NCBI RefSeq assembly: GCF_042242105.1
Contig: NC_092022.1
Location: forward strand, 13,140,001-13,204,000
Reading direction: 5' to 3'
DNA length: 64,000 nucleotides
Source of the DNA: Pempheris klunzingeri
Taxonomy: Eukaryota > Chordata > Actinopteri > Acropomatiformes > Pempheridae
The position numbers and the translations under genes were made by a program. Numbering within the stretch: the first letter of the stretch is position 1; every line of letters begins with the position of its first letter. Positions 1-10,317 of this stretch are shown in pieces. Under the pieces are notes generated by a model that was not told the DNA's origin, ran no database searches, and was given only the letters and a program-made list of their open reading frames with translations.

Positions 1-659
1 ATATAATAATTATTTTTGTCAGTAATCCTTAAGTGCTAACATATTTCACTTGAGTTCATATTTTTGAATAAAGTTTCAGAACATATAATATCAACTGCAA
101 TTTATTTTAAGGCTCATGACATTAATTGCTAAGCTCATCTGTTTCCATTTGTGTTGTAACCTTGCTGTTGTAGCCTCTGGAAAATACACTCACCCCAGAC
201 TCACACACATCAGCGTTGCTCTCTTGCTCTTGCATGTATGGTTAAGTCAGGACACCTTTTGTTCTGAGCGGTCGGAGGACTAATGAGAAGCGCAGTGAGC
301 CTAAGGCATGAGCACACAAACATCCACCCACACATATTCACCTACAGAAGCTTACGTGCACACTCAGCATGAAATTCAGCAAGGGCTCAGCATTAGCAGA
401 CTCTCGTTAGTAAGGCGTAGCATATATTGTTCATTCAGGCATCTTTTGTATGTGTGTGTCAAGGATATAGCAGTCTGTGTGTGAGCTGTGTGCGGCTGTG
501 GGCCTCAGTGCAGGTCAGGAATAAAGGGTTGATTGTGTAGCGACTTCTCTCGTTACTGTGGAAAACCCCAAAGCTAGCCACACCGCATGAGTCAGCAAGG
601 GACCAGGAGCGCTGCAAGGAGTGGAAACAGCCACTGATGGATCGTTGGTTTAAACAGAA

Positions 660-685
660 TGTGTGTGTGTGTGTGTGTGTGTGTG
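660..685. repeat. (TG)n microsatellite
   Basis: Uninterrupted TG dinucleotide run of about 13 units. It explains the valine/cysteine-rich chance open frames read across it. Confidence 0.95.
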
Positions 686-2514
686 GGCAGGTGAAAATAC
701 ACCAAATAATGCATGTGAAGGAGATCTGTGGAGAAGCTGGAGTTTGTTCAGTGGTGTTTATGTGCAATGCGTCCTTAAAGCCCAGTCCCTCCAGAGTGTG
801 TGTGCTCACACCACTCAGAGGAATGTCCTGTCTAAACATCATAACCTCTGTCCAGGGTATCTGGTTTTCTCAGCAGATAAACACACACATACAGTGACCT
901 GCAATTTCATAAACCATATTGGAGAACTCAGGCTGATCCAGAGTTGAGTGAATGTTAGTCAGAGCTGTACTGACAATGTTTGCCTTTTGTTGACACTGAT
1001 GGAAAGGCCATTAGGGCAGATATTTGATTAGTTTATCTGTATTTGTAGATAGAGAAAGCGTGTGTGCGTACGTCTTTGACAAGGACTCAAGATTACTTCT
1101 CAAAATGTTTAACTAAAACACATTTTTCCACAGGCTTTACCTAATGAAGCAGCTGTCTGTCTGCTGTGTTACTGTTAAACCACTAGAGGTCTGTCTCTAC
1201 CCTGTTGGGTGGAGAGAACGTGTCTATGCACTGGTGTGTGTCTGTGAGAGTTTTACTTTTGGTTTATATCCTCCTTCAGTCCACCATCACATGCTTTACC
1301 CCTTCCCAACAACATACTGTATAAAACTGAAATACCATACCACTGTGTGAAAGGGGTCGTGTCTTCTTTTTTTCTCTCTTCTGCAAGTTTTTTTGGAATT
1401 AGTTGGGTCCTGATCGGTGAGACTAATTTTCTTAAGGCATGGTAAAATCATTGTATTTTAGCTTTAATCAAAAGAGGCTAAAGGGACTGAACTGTCTTGG
1501 CAACACCTGCATTAAGTGTACGATACTGTGGTAGCATCATACAAATAGCATCATAGTTATCTGGCCAAAACCTCAGTGGTACAATACCACTGTGAGTGGT
1601 GGTGAACAAATTACCATGTCACTGTACCACAGTGGTAAAATATTTACAGTGACCTATCAACATTAGAGAAAAACTAGCACTACACTACCATAAAACATGA
1701 GCTGAACAGCTTTTTAGCATTTACCTTGAAATATTTATTACCTGCCTATGTCTTACAGGTAAGCTACGATTACTATACTATTTACTATTAGTATGTTCTA
1801 TATTATTGTACTTTTTTTATAAGGCACCAAATCATAAAAACATCAAATTAAGATGATAATGCTGGAGAGAGAAAAAAACTCTCTCAGTGACGATTCCTCA
1901 GTTTCTCGGACTGTCATTGTGACTGTACAGTTGTATACACACACAGTTATGGATGTACATGTAATCAGGCTACGTAATAAAGTTATCTTAATGTAGTTTA
2001 AGTCTAGTTTAACTTTTAGTTTAGTGATTTTATCAGCATTTTTGAGGTTATAAATTAAAATATGAAAATATTTAATGCAATGTTTAGAATATTTAGTTTG
2101 CAAATTTGGTTTCTCATGTCATTAAATTGATCATTGTTACTCCTCTGTTTACCAGTATGATGGGAACACACCTGTTACAGTATCAGAAAACTTAATGATT
2201 GTAATTTAGTCATGTGTACCTGCCTCACAATTTGGAGTATTAGTAAGTGTTACTTGTACGTTCTGAGTTTTGGTGGTGGGGTTAACCTTTCATTTTTATT
2301 TGTATTACAGACGGTACCCTGAAGTTTAATTTTGTCTGTGAAGGGGGTCCGTCTTGGAGCCCTTTAAGGCAAACATTTCCCAAAGGACTCCCTTCAAACA
2401 TCTCTAGCATCTTGATCTCTCCTTGGAGGTTTAGGTGTGGATAAACAATACTAAGTCTACAGTCATGCCAGCAGCTCTGTGAGGCTGTGCATGGGTAAAG
2501 CAATGGTTTGAGTT

Positions 2515-2955
2515 GAATGCTAAGGACGGCATGCTAACATGCTCACATGACAATGTAAATATGGTGTGTTTAGCTTTAAGCTGAAGCTAATGGGAATGCC
2601 GTTAGTTTTGGCTGTACTTAAAACTGTGTGTGGTGAGTCTTAAGTTTCGCAGGTATTTTGTCACTAAATTGCGCTAGAGGAAAAGTCAGGTAAAAGTCAT
2701 CTGTATCCATAATTTGGGCAACATGAATGTCTGTACAAATTTAAGTAAGAGCCACGGCATTTATTAGATGTCAAAGTATTTTCACTAAACAACAAAAATC
2801 ACCAAAGACGCTGGAATTCATCCTCTGGGGATCACGAATGTCTAACCAAAATTTTATTGCATTCCAAATAATAGTCGCTAAGATATTTCGGTCAGAGTGG
2901 TGAATCGGCATGCTGAAGTTGCCATCCCTTGAGCCACGCCGCTAGTGTAGCTAAA
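2515..2955 (+). repeat. Dispersed repeat, family A copy 1
   Basis: Degenerate interspersed repeat. It contains the phrases GTCAAAGTATTTTCACTAAA, CATCCTCTGGGGATCACGAA and a terminal GCCATCCCTTGAGCCACG followed by a GCTAG-type end. Related phrases recur at 12365-12510 (same strand) and, reverse-complemented, at 8565-8880 and 21340-21560. From memory this matches a very common, poorly classified percomorph repeat. I see no coding capacity in it. Confidence 0.7.
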
Positions 2956-3376
2956 AATACTGTATAACAACATAGAGGAATCCTGTCATTACATACCACA
3001 GGTGTTTTCAGCTCCAGCACTACTAAAAGAAATACTTTGAAGCATTAGCTTTTTATCTCCCATTTTTATTTCCATTCAATTCCCTTTGGCCAGTATAAAA
3101 ATAAAAAACTCCTGCCTACAGCTCATCCTCTGAGTTACTTTCATCCTCCTGTGACATGCAAAGCCAAAGCTGCTGACTCTAACTGCTGGCGACTGTTTTA
3201 TAATGAATCTGCCAGAGACAAATGGACAGAGCAAGATTAGGCAGCAAGAGAGATGGGGTTGACTAATAATAGCCTCCACTAACAAAAGAGAAAGAGAGTC
3301 AGACAATGTGGGGTGCAGTTAAATAGAGGGACCTCATGTGTGATTTGTCCATCCTGCCTCTGCTGTGGTCACATCG

Positions 3377-3397
3377 CTCTCTCTCTCTCTCTCTCTC
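3377..3397. repeat. (CT)n microsatellite
   Basis: CT dinucleotide run of about 10 units, followed about 260 bp later by an 11-base G run (3659-3669). Confidence 0.9.
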
Positions 3398-5170
3398 CTG
3401 CTTCTGACACTGGTAAGGTCCCTGCATGGCATGGTTTGGGTCTGTAAAGCTCTTCAGGTGTGGTGTTTTTTCCTGTGCATATGGTACACAAACTGAATGG
3501 ATCACAGTTTGAATAGATGTAAGACTTTATGGTACAACTATTAATTTGTTGAAATTTTGCCTTGAAGTTTGGATTTTGCAATTCTGGGTCTACTGCTTTA
3601 TATAGTATAAATGTAGTTGCCCTCCGGCAGATTTGGCAGAACTGATTCCATGTTTTTAGGGGGGGGGGGCAGTGTGCAGTATATAAGGTCAGTCCAGTAA
3701 ATATGGATATTAGTAGAGATGGAGAGCTATAAAGTATTTTAGTGTCATGTTGTTGATAGTCTGGTTTCATCTGTGGGGCGATAGCTGCACCTGAACCATA
3801 GCCAAAACACTGCAGGATGATCAGTTGAAATAACCCCAACTAGTTGGTTTAAATCTGTAGCCAAAGCAGCTCTGTCCAAGGCTGACATGAACTTTCCAAA
3901 GCACCATAGGCTGTTATTTGAATTGCCAAATTGGCTGGACCACAGAGGCTCATAAGCATCAATGAGTTACTGGCGGTAAATCCCTTATCAAGGATGGGCA
4001 CCCTAGAGCACCCTCCACAGCTGTCTATCAGATGTCCCCTGATCTATTTGGGGAGACAGGCCACTCTAAATTCCTCTGCTGAGATAATCCTGAAGAGAAA
4101 GATGGGGATGAGAGATGGTAGAGATGAATGAGGTATGGCATCAGTCTGGAATTTTCCTAATCCTCTGGAGCAGTTTGTAACCCCATCATGCTGGGAGGTC
4201 TTAGGTGGCCTCATTCTCAGCTGGAATTACATAGTAAAATGGGAGAGGGACATAAAGAGAGAAGAAGTGAGATGAGGTGAGGCAGATAAGAGGTGAGTGC
4301 TGTAAATCACTTGTTGATTTGAAAGGGCAGAAGGCCATGAGACAGAGGAAGGGTAAGATAATGTGATGACAAAAGTGAAAACAATATTAACGGGGTGAGC
4401 TGACAAGGCAAGTTGAGTGACTAAACACACAGCCTTACAGCCTTACACTTGGTAGACAGTATTTGTCCAGTAAAACTGTTCACAGTAACATAATCATGTA
4501 AAAGTGTCTGCAGTGAAAAACTTGGACCCTTATTCCTGAAAAGAGCCCTTAAGCTGGCCTTAAAGCTGGATTTAAGGCTGCCTAGGTGGGTAGTTCCCAA
4601 GCATTTTGTCAGACACACCTCCACAGCCCTGTCACATGAGGTTGTACCACTTCATCATCATCTCCATTTATGTCAACCATTTCTCCTCATGCCTATTATT
4701 GTGAATGTGATGTATATTATTTATTTTAACCGTAACTATTAACTTTTAGCCATCTATGCATTACTTTCAACTAACTATTTCAAGTGTTTATCATGCTCTG
4801 GCTGTTTAAACTTTGCTTGCTTGCTAACTCGTTTTCATGTGATGAGGTATTTAGGTGTTGTAGCTGACTCAATATGTGGATATATTTCTTTTAATTTAAA
4901 ATGCAATGCAAGTAAATAAGTTAAACTACTCCACAGTCTTCTTGGCTACCCAGGTGAACTGACCCTTTAACTTCTAAGTCATAGATTCTCTCTCTAACAT
5001 CACATCTTGCCAAAAGAAACGAACAACAATTCTTCTTAGAAAGTCCTGGGATTTGTTTTGTGAGCCATGAAAAGTAGATATGATTGGACTGCTGACAGCT
5101 TTCATTAATTCTGAGAGTGGTGAGTTTCTAATCGCTTCTGTCTCTCCTCCAGTGAGATCTCACCAGCAGG

Positions 5171-7544
5171 ATGCCAGAACACATGTGAGTGATCAGGCTT
5201 TGTGTTCTTTTTATAGACTGTTTACTCATTCACAGACATAGACACAAACACAAAACAAATATTTCTGAGCTTTGTTTAGAAATTATTTTCTTTGCCTTTC
5301 TTTAAATCTTTTCCATTTCGCTTTTACAGACAAGAGGTAAGCCCATTTTTTAATCACTGACTATCTATGACGAAGTATTTCTTAATGCTAAAAATGTTCC
5401 ACAGAAACCAGTCAGATTATGGTATTTTGAGCTGCAAGTGAAGTCAATAACATTTTCATTGTGTTGGCAATACCCTGAATAATGCTCTCCATCCAGAGGA
5501 AACCGAAGATCTCAGCGTCAAGGAAGCTGATGCTCAAGGTAAGAGAGATCATTGTTTTTCTTCCAAACTAAAATGTGATCATATGTTCAACCACAGGAGA
5601 GCAGCAGAGGTTGGGTTCTGAGAAGCTGAGCTGTGCTGTATCCTACTGATATTCAGATAAATCCACACATCCAGAGTCTGTACTGTGAAACCCGAATGCT
5701 TCACCATGCATGCACAAAAACATGATGCACTGTTGAGTTTTACCCGAGCAATGTGTTAACGTCCTGAGTTACATAATACGTTGATTCATATTTACCTAGA
5801 GCCTAATGGTGGCAAAGGCCAAGGAGGAGTTGGAACAGGAGATCTTGGTGAAAGAGGAAGAGAAACACAAGTATCTGTCAGAGAGAGCTCCTCCATTGAA
5901 CACCAGCGGTCTGAGCCTTGCACAGCTACAGGTAAAATGTCTGCAAACTTCCCCTAATTCTCTTTCTCATTTTTAACCCCCCCGTTGGCTTCTCAGTCAT
6001 CTAAAACCATCAACCCACTAATCTAAAAGCTGCGAAAAAAGGTGCATCTCCCATTCTTCAACAGGAAATTGTTGTCGATCCAGGCTGAAAACATCTCTTT
6101 TTCAACCTTTTTGTGAACTGTACCATATAACCTCTTCATCAAAAACCACTAAAACTCTAAATATGTATCTCTAATTTAGACAGTTCTCTAAAATTCAGGA
6201 ATTCAGAACCCTGCAGCCTCATCATATAGGTTTCCTCCAGGGATGATGCACTGGTATTGAAACTTGCATGAATTGGAAGTTGCTTTGGAAATCAACTAAA
6301 GGAGGACGATCTGTTTAACCTTTGTGTGTGTGTTTTACGTGTTTGTACAGGATCTCTGCAAGGAGCTTCATGTGAAGATAGATGTGGTGGATGAGGAGCG
6401 ATATGACATTGAAGCCAAAGTCATGCTCAACACACGTGAGGTATGCAATATTTCCTCAGTCCAGCTCCGTGTGCTATGGGCAGAACTGGAAATGTACATG
6501 TATCTGTATTAATATCACATCATGTAAGCATCTGTAGCAGAACTCTTAACATGAGAAAATCCTGCAGTAATAATGCTAACTGCTCTTCAATGCTCTGTCG
6601 CTGGTCCAGATTAAAGACCTGAACATCAAGGTGTTGGACCTCAGGGGGAAATTCAAGAGGCCTAATCTTCGACGTGTTCGGGTGTCTGCTGACGCCATCC
6701 TTCGCTCGTTGCTGGGCTCCAAGCACAAAGTCTCCATGGACCTGCGGGCCAACCTCAAGTCTGTCAAGAAAGAGGACACTGAGAAGGTGTGTGCAGAAAG
6801 GGAAAAAAAAGACACACTCATACATATTCACACAAAACACAGTTAAACAAACCCAAGCAAGATGTGTACCTTCCTCTGGGTAAGCGTGTAAGGTAGGTAG
6901 CTACTGTGAAGTTTCAGATACAAAGGTGACGTCAGCCCTTAAAGTGCCATGGAACACCTGAAAAGTGTGTTTGTGTGTGTGTAAAGGGTGTGTTTGAGAT
7001 ACTGAGCAGTAGGCCAGCACAGGGCGGCCACCGTTTGTGTGTGAGAGGAGGTACGGTACATAAGACAATGATCCCATTGTACACAGAGGAGTAGCTTTTG
7101 TGACTGGTTCTGCTCACTGGTCAGTGTGTGTGTCTATACATGTGTGGATTAGCAGGTGCCGGTGTGTATCTGTGTGTGCTTGCATGGATGTGTGTCTCTG
7201 TGTGTATTAGATGGTGTGAACCAGTTATACTTGTACAGTTATACAGTATTCTCACAGGGGATTCCCAGCTGACATCATGGGTCTCAAAAGGCTTAGATAC
7301 AACAATAACGCTATAATGATTTTCTGAACCTGTCCTGCTTCACAGTAATTTAAAAAAAAAAAAAAAAGCACAACACAGACAGATTTTCTTCCTCCATACC
7401 ATCTCTTACACCATCTAACACTACTGCATTTGTCTACAGAAGAGGCCAGTAGAGGACAGTGACTGGAGGAAGAACGTGGAGGCCATGTCAGGGATGGAGG
7501 GAAGGAAGAAGATGTTCGATGCTGCTAAGGGTCCTGCTCAGTGA
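5171..7544 (+). CDS. tnni1: Slow skeletal-type troponin I (188 aa, 7 coding exons)
   Basis: Inhibitory subunit of the troponin complex on thin filaments; it blocks actomyosin until Ca2+ binds troponin C. Coding exons: 5171-5184 (exon begins 5153), 5330-5336, 5497-5538, 5800-5931, 6351-6440, 6610-6786, 7440-7544, all with GT/AG borders and frame kept. The protein starts [20 protein letters not shown]. Residues 41-95 form the troponin T/C-binding helices ([12 protein letters not shown]). Residues 104-134 hold the inhibitory and switch regions ([23 protein letters not shown]). The C-terminus has [20 protein letters not shown]. The RPVE-x-x-DW tail, the 188-aa length (human TNNI1 is 187) and the lack of the roughly 30-residue cardiac N-extension point to TNNI1 rather than TNNI2 or TNNI3. 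The ATG sits in a good context (CAGGATGC). The teleost paralogue letter cannot be assigned. Confidence 0.95.
5330..5336 (+). other. tnni1: 7-nt microexon of tnni1
   Basis: The sequence ACAAGAG lies between a TTTTACAG acceptor and a GTAAGC donor. It joins the 14-nt coding part of the start exon to the 42-nt exon at 5497, giving M-P-E-H-I-Q-E before RKPK. Without it the frame breaks (14 + 42 nt). Human TNNI1 has the same arrangement of residues (MPEVERKPK), two residues shorter. Confidence 0.8.
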
Positions 7545-8046
7545 ACCCAGGCGGTGGTGGGCTGGGACCACGAGAGTGACGTCACTCCTACTGTTGCAGC
7601 TACTGCATGTCAATCTAATGCTGCCTCTGTTTTTTATGCTCCTGCCATGGAGGTGAGAAGATTATCAGAACACCCCCAAAAGGTTTAAGAACTGATATGT
7701 TTGCTGTTTGTTGATATGGTTTTAATGGTTGTTATCTATATGCCATGTGGTATTATTTGTATTGTTCTCCTAACTGCTTTTGAACCTGGAAACTATTGAT
7801 TTATTGATTGTATGTGTACAGCAAAGTCAAAATGCACAGCTTGTCCATCTAGAGGACAAATGTGGATACTATTGTCACTGGGTCACATGATATAATAGCC
7901 AATAATAATGTCTGACCTGGCCAAATTAAACTGTGCCTTTGACATTGTTGCTTGGTGATCAACTGTAAGCATGGTCTGTGCTTTCATGAACTGTAAGAAA
8001 ATGACTTGCACTTCATTAGCTGGATTTACATGAAAACAGACTCGAT

Positions 8047-8052
8047 AATAAA
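8047..8052 (+). other. Poly(A) signal of tnni1
   Basis: AATAAA about 500 bp after the tnni1 stop. It gives a 3'UTR of about 0.5 kb. No competing canonical hexamer was noticed earlier in the 3'UTR. Confidence 0.6.
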
Positions 8053-8069
8053 ACACACAAACTATATCT

Positions 8070-10080
8070 AATTCCTTTGTGCTTTTTGAGCAAATGCATG
8101 CTCACTGAACAATGGCTTTATTAATCCTTTAACCTCCTCACCAAGAAAAAAGCAATGAAAAAATGTATTCTTAACATTTTTATTTCCTTGGGGCACTAAT
8201 AACAATATGAACAGACCCCACATTTTTTGAAATATTGGCCTCTACCAAACGGTTGAGATGTTGTAAATAAAACATGTTTTCAATAAGATATAGTGAGTCA
8301 AAATGTGCTCAACCATACGGTTGAGCAGAAGGTTAAACGGTTAAAAATAAAAGGAAATCTAGAAAGTAATGTAATGATAGAGAAACAGCAAAGTATTGAT
8401 GCACCACTTCATAAGGTTAAGCTGATTCATGTGGATTCCTTTGGTAAGAGGACCGCGGAGTAAATCAAACATGATTCATCCTTTCCAGATTGGGATCAAA
8501 TGTGACTTTGTTCAGTCATAGCTGTAAAAACATCTTAAATGATTTATGGTTGCACATGGTTGTTGTGTTTTTAGCCACGCTAGCGGCCAAGCTCTAGGGA
8601 TGGCAATGTCGGCCTGTTGGTCAGCCACGGAAACATTTCAACAACTGCTGAATGGATTACCGTACAGACACTCATATCCCACTCTGGATTAATTGTTAAT
8701 ACTTTGGTGATCTCCTGGCTTCTCATCTAACACCATTATCAGGTCTCAATCCATCCAATACTTTGGTTCATGACCAAATATTTACTTAACCAATATCAAC
8801 TCCATTGGCTTCAGCTATACTTAGTGTTTTGTGTTAATTAGCGTTGTGTTAGTACAGCCCAATGAGCTGCTAGCATGGCTGTAGACTCTTAGTATTGTTT
8901 TGTATTGGAGGAATGCAAAAGAAACATTAACTCAGACTCATGCAGGCACCTGCGCAAGAGAGCACATTTCTGCTGATATGCTTATGTCTGCCAGCTGTCC
9001 ACATCCTGCCCACAGCTGTAAAACAGTCTTCTTTAGCTGCTGTCTGTTTTGCATGCTCATAAAGCCCATTCCATAATGGTAATTTAATCATTATCGCCTT
9101 ATCCAGTTGGATGCAAAGAGCGTGCAATAGTCATGCGTCACCAAATACAGTTTTCCCTTATGGCAGAATGACATACGAACACTGCCAACACACACACACA
9201 CACAATTTAGCATTTAGAATGACTTCTCTGGCCAGGGCGGGCCATGCAAATTAGACACATAAGACAGCATCTTAATGGTACAAGCTATTCTCTCTGCATT
9301 CTCCATAATCGGAGTGTTGAAGGCTCATGGTAGCCCAAAGACATGCACACACCTAAAAGACCTAGAGGTGCTACTTTTTATCTGTAATCATAGTAGTGGC
9401 TCATCCTGTTTATTGTGGTCCTCAGGTCTGCACAGATATGTAGCAGGTACAGGTGAGGTATAAAGCCAGGTGAGGTGGAGGGTGTGTGTGTGTGTGTTGG
9501 TCTGAGCATGGCACTGGGTCAGAGTCCGACACACCGGGCTGCATGGAGAGGTGTGGCGTCACCCTGCAGAGCAAACAGTCTGAATCACACTGTAAAGACG
9601 CTCACCAGCCTGTACAAGACACCAAAACCCAGTTGGCATAAATATATAATTACATATGGTCTTACATTTGCTATTGGATCATCCAATTCAGCTGACAAAG
9701 AAACATATTTATTTTTATCTTGTTTTGTTTTTTTTGCGTTTGTGCTTGATGTGTCTTTCTATTTTAAATCTGTTTTGTTGCGCTTGTGCCTGTTCATTTC
9801 CAGTCAGTTTGATGTTTTGTGGTCAAGGGTTTTTCTATATTACATTATATATTTTTCTGCTCCATCTTTCACTAACTAATGAGTAATTGCGGTGTCGATT
9901 TGCACTACCACAATTTCTTATTACATGCATTTTCCTTGCTTAGTGTTCAGTTACTGTTATTGTATTATTGCTTGTATATATTGTACTAGTGCGTCAGCTT
10001 TAATAAACAAGGTCAACTTATTTCACGCGTTCCAGCTGCATGTTGTGGCCACAAAAGGTTGACTGTGCCATATTTCCACC
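8070..10080. other. Intergenic spacer tnni1-lad1
   Basis: No exon chain was found. The spacer contains a short hairpin CTCAACC-ATAC-GGTTGAG (8308-8325), a family A repeat (8565-8880, reverse), a short CA run (about 9190) and AT-rich DNA up to the GC-rich lad1 promoter. Open frames here (for example 9475-9879) cross a TG repeat and AT-rich DNA and show no family resemblance. Confidence 0.6.
8565..8880 (-). repeat. Dispersed repeat, family A copy 2 (reverse)
   Basis: Reverse-complement copy of the repeat at 2515-2955. Read on the minus strand it has GGAGATCACCAAAGTATTAA, a GAGTGTCTGTACGG-type phrase and the end GACATTGCCATCCCTAGAGC followed by GCTAGCGTGGCT. Confidence 0.7.
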
Positions 10081-10102
10081 ATACATGGACAAGCTCTCCC
10101 CC

Positions 10103-10123
10103 CTCTCTCTCTCTCTCTCTCTC
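10103..10123. repeat. (CT)n tract in lad1 promoter region
   Basis: Pyrimidine CT tract within a longer C/T-rich segment, about 200 bp upstream of the lad1 start codon. Tracts of this kind are frequent in GC-rich promoters. A regulatory role is only inferred. Confidence 0.85.
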
Positions 10124-10158
10124 CCCCTCCTCCCTCAGGTGGGGAGCTTACCTCCGCA

Positions 10159-10168
10159 GTCACGTGAC
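10159..10168. promoter_or_regulatory. Palindromic E-box GTCACGTGAC upstream of lad1
   Basis: Perfect 10-bp palindrome with the CACGTG core, the consensus type for USF/MITF-TFE bHLH-ZIP factors. It lies about 150 bp upstream of the lad1 ATG in GC-richer DNA than the surroundings, with no clear TATA box. The motif is seen in the sequence; binding is inference. Confidence 0.45.
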
Positions 10169-10317
10169 GCCCCAGTGAGTCGCACCGGGGTAAAGGTGGA
10201 CTGCTTTGTGCCGCACTGACTGTAATTTGACTGCCGCCCTCACAGAGCCAGTCGGTCGACTCCTTCCTGTCTGTGAGCGAAGCGCACCTGGAAACTTTTA
10301 ACATCTTTTCGTCCAAC

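Larger units (their letters stand above)
1..5152. other. 5' flank without a supportable gene
   Basis: No chain of exons with homology to a known family was found on either strand before the first coding exon of tnni1. The stretch holds a TG microsatellite (660-685), a CT run (3377-3397), a G run (3659-3669) and a degenerate dispersed repeat (about 2515-2955). Any noncoding first exon and promoter of tnni1 should lie in its right-hand part, but I could not place them. The longest open frame, on the minus strand at 3369-3839, has composition and low-complexity ends typical of chance. Confidence 0.6.

Noticed and set aside
2860-2870. GCATTCCAAAT, M-CAT-like
   Set aside because: It lies inside a dispersed repeat more than 2 kb from tnni1, so it is likely a chance match.
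3369-3839. 156-codon open frame on the minus strand
   Set aside because: It has no family resemblance, begins inside a CT repeat and crosses a G homopolymer; no splice-linked partners were found.
8308-8325. CTCAACC-ATAC-GGTTGAG hairpin after the tnni1 poly(A) signal
   Set aside because: The 7-bp arms are expected by chance in 64 kb; no other signal supports a function.
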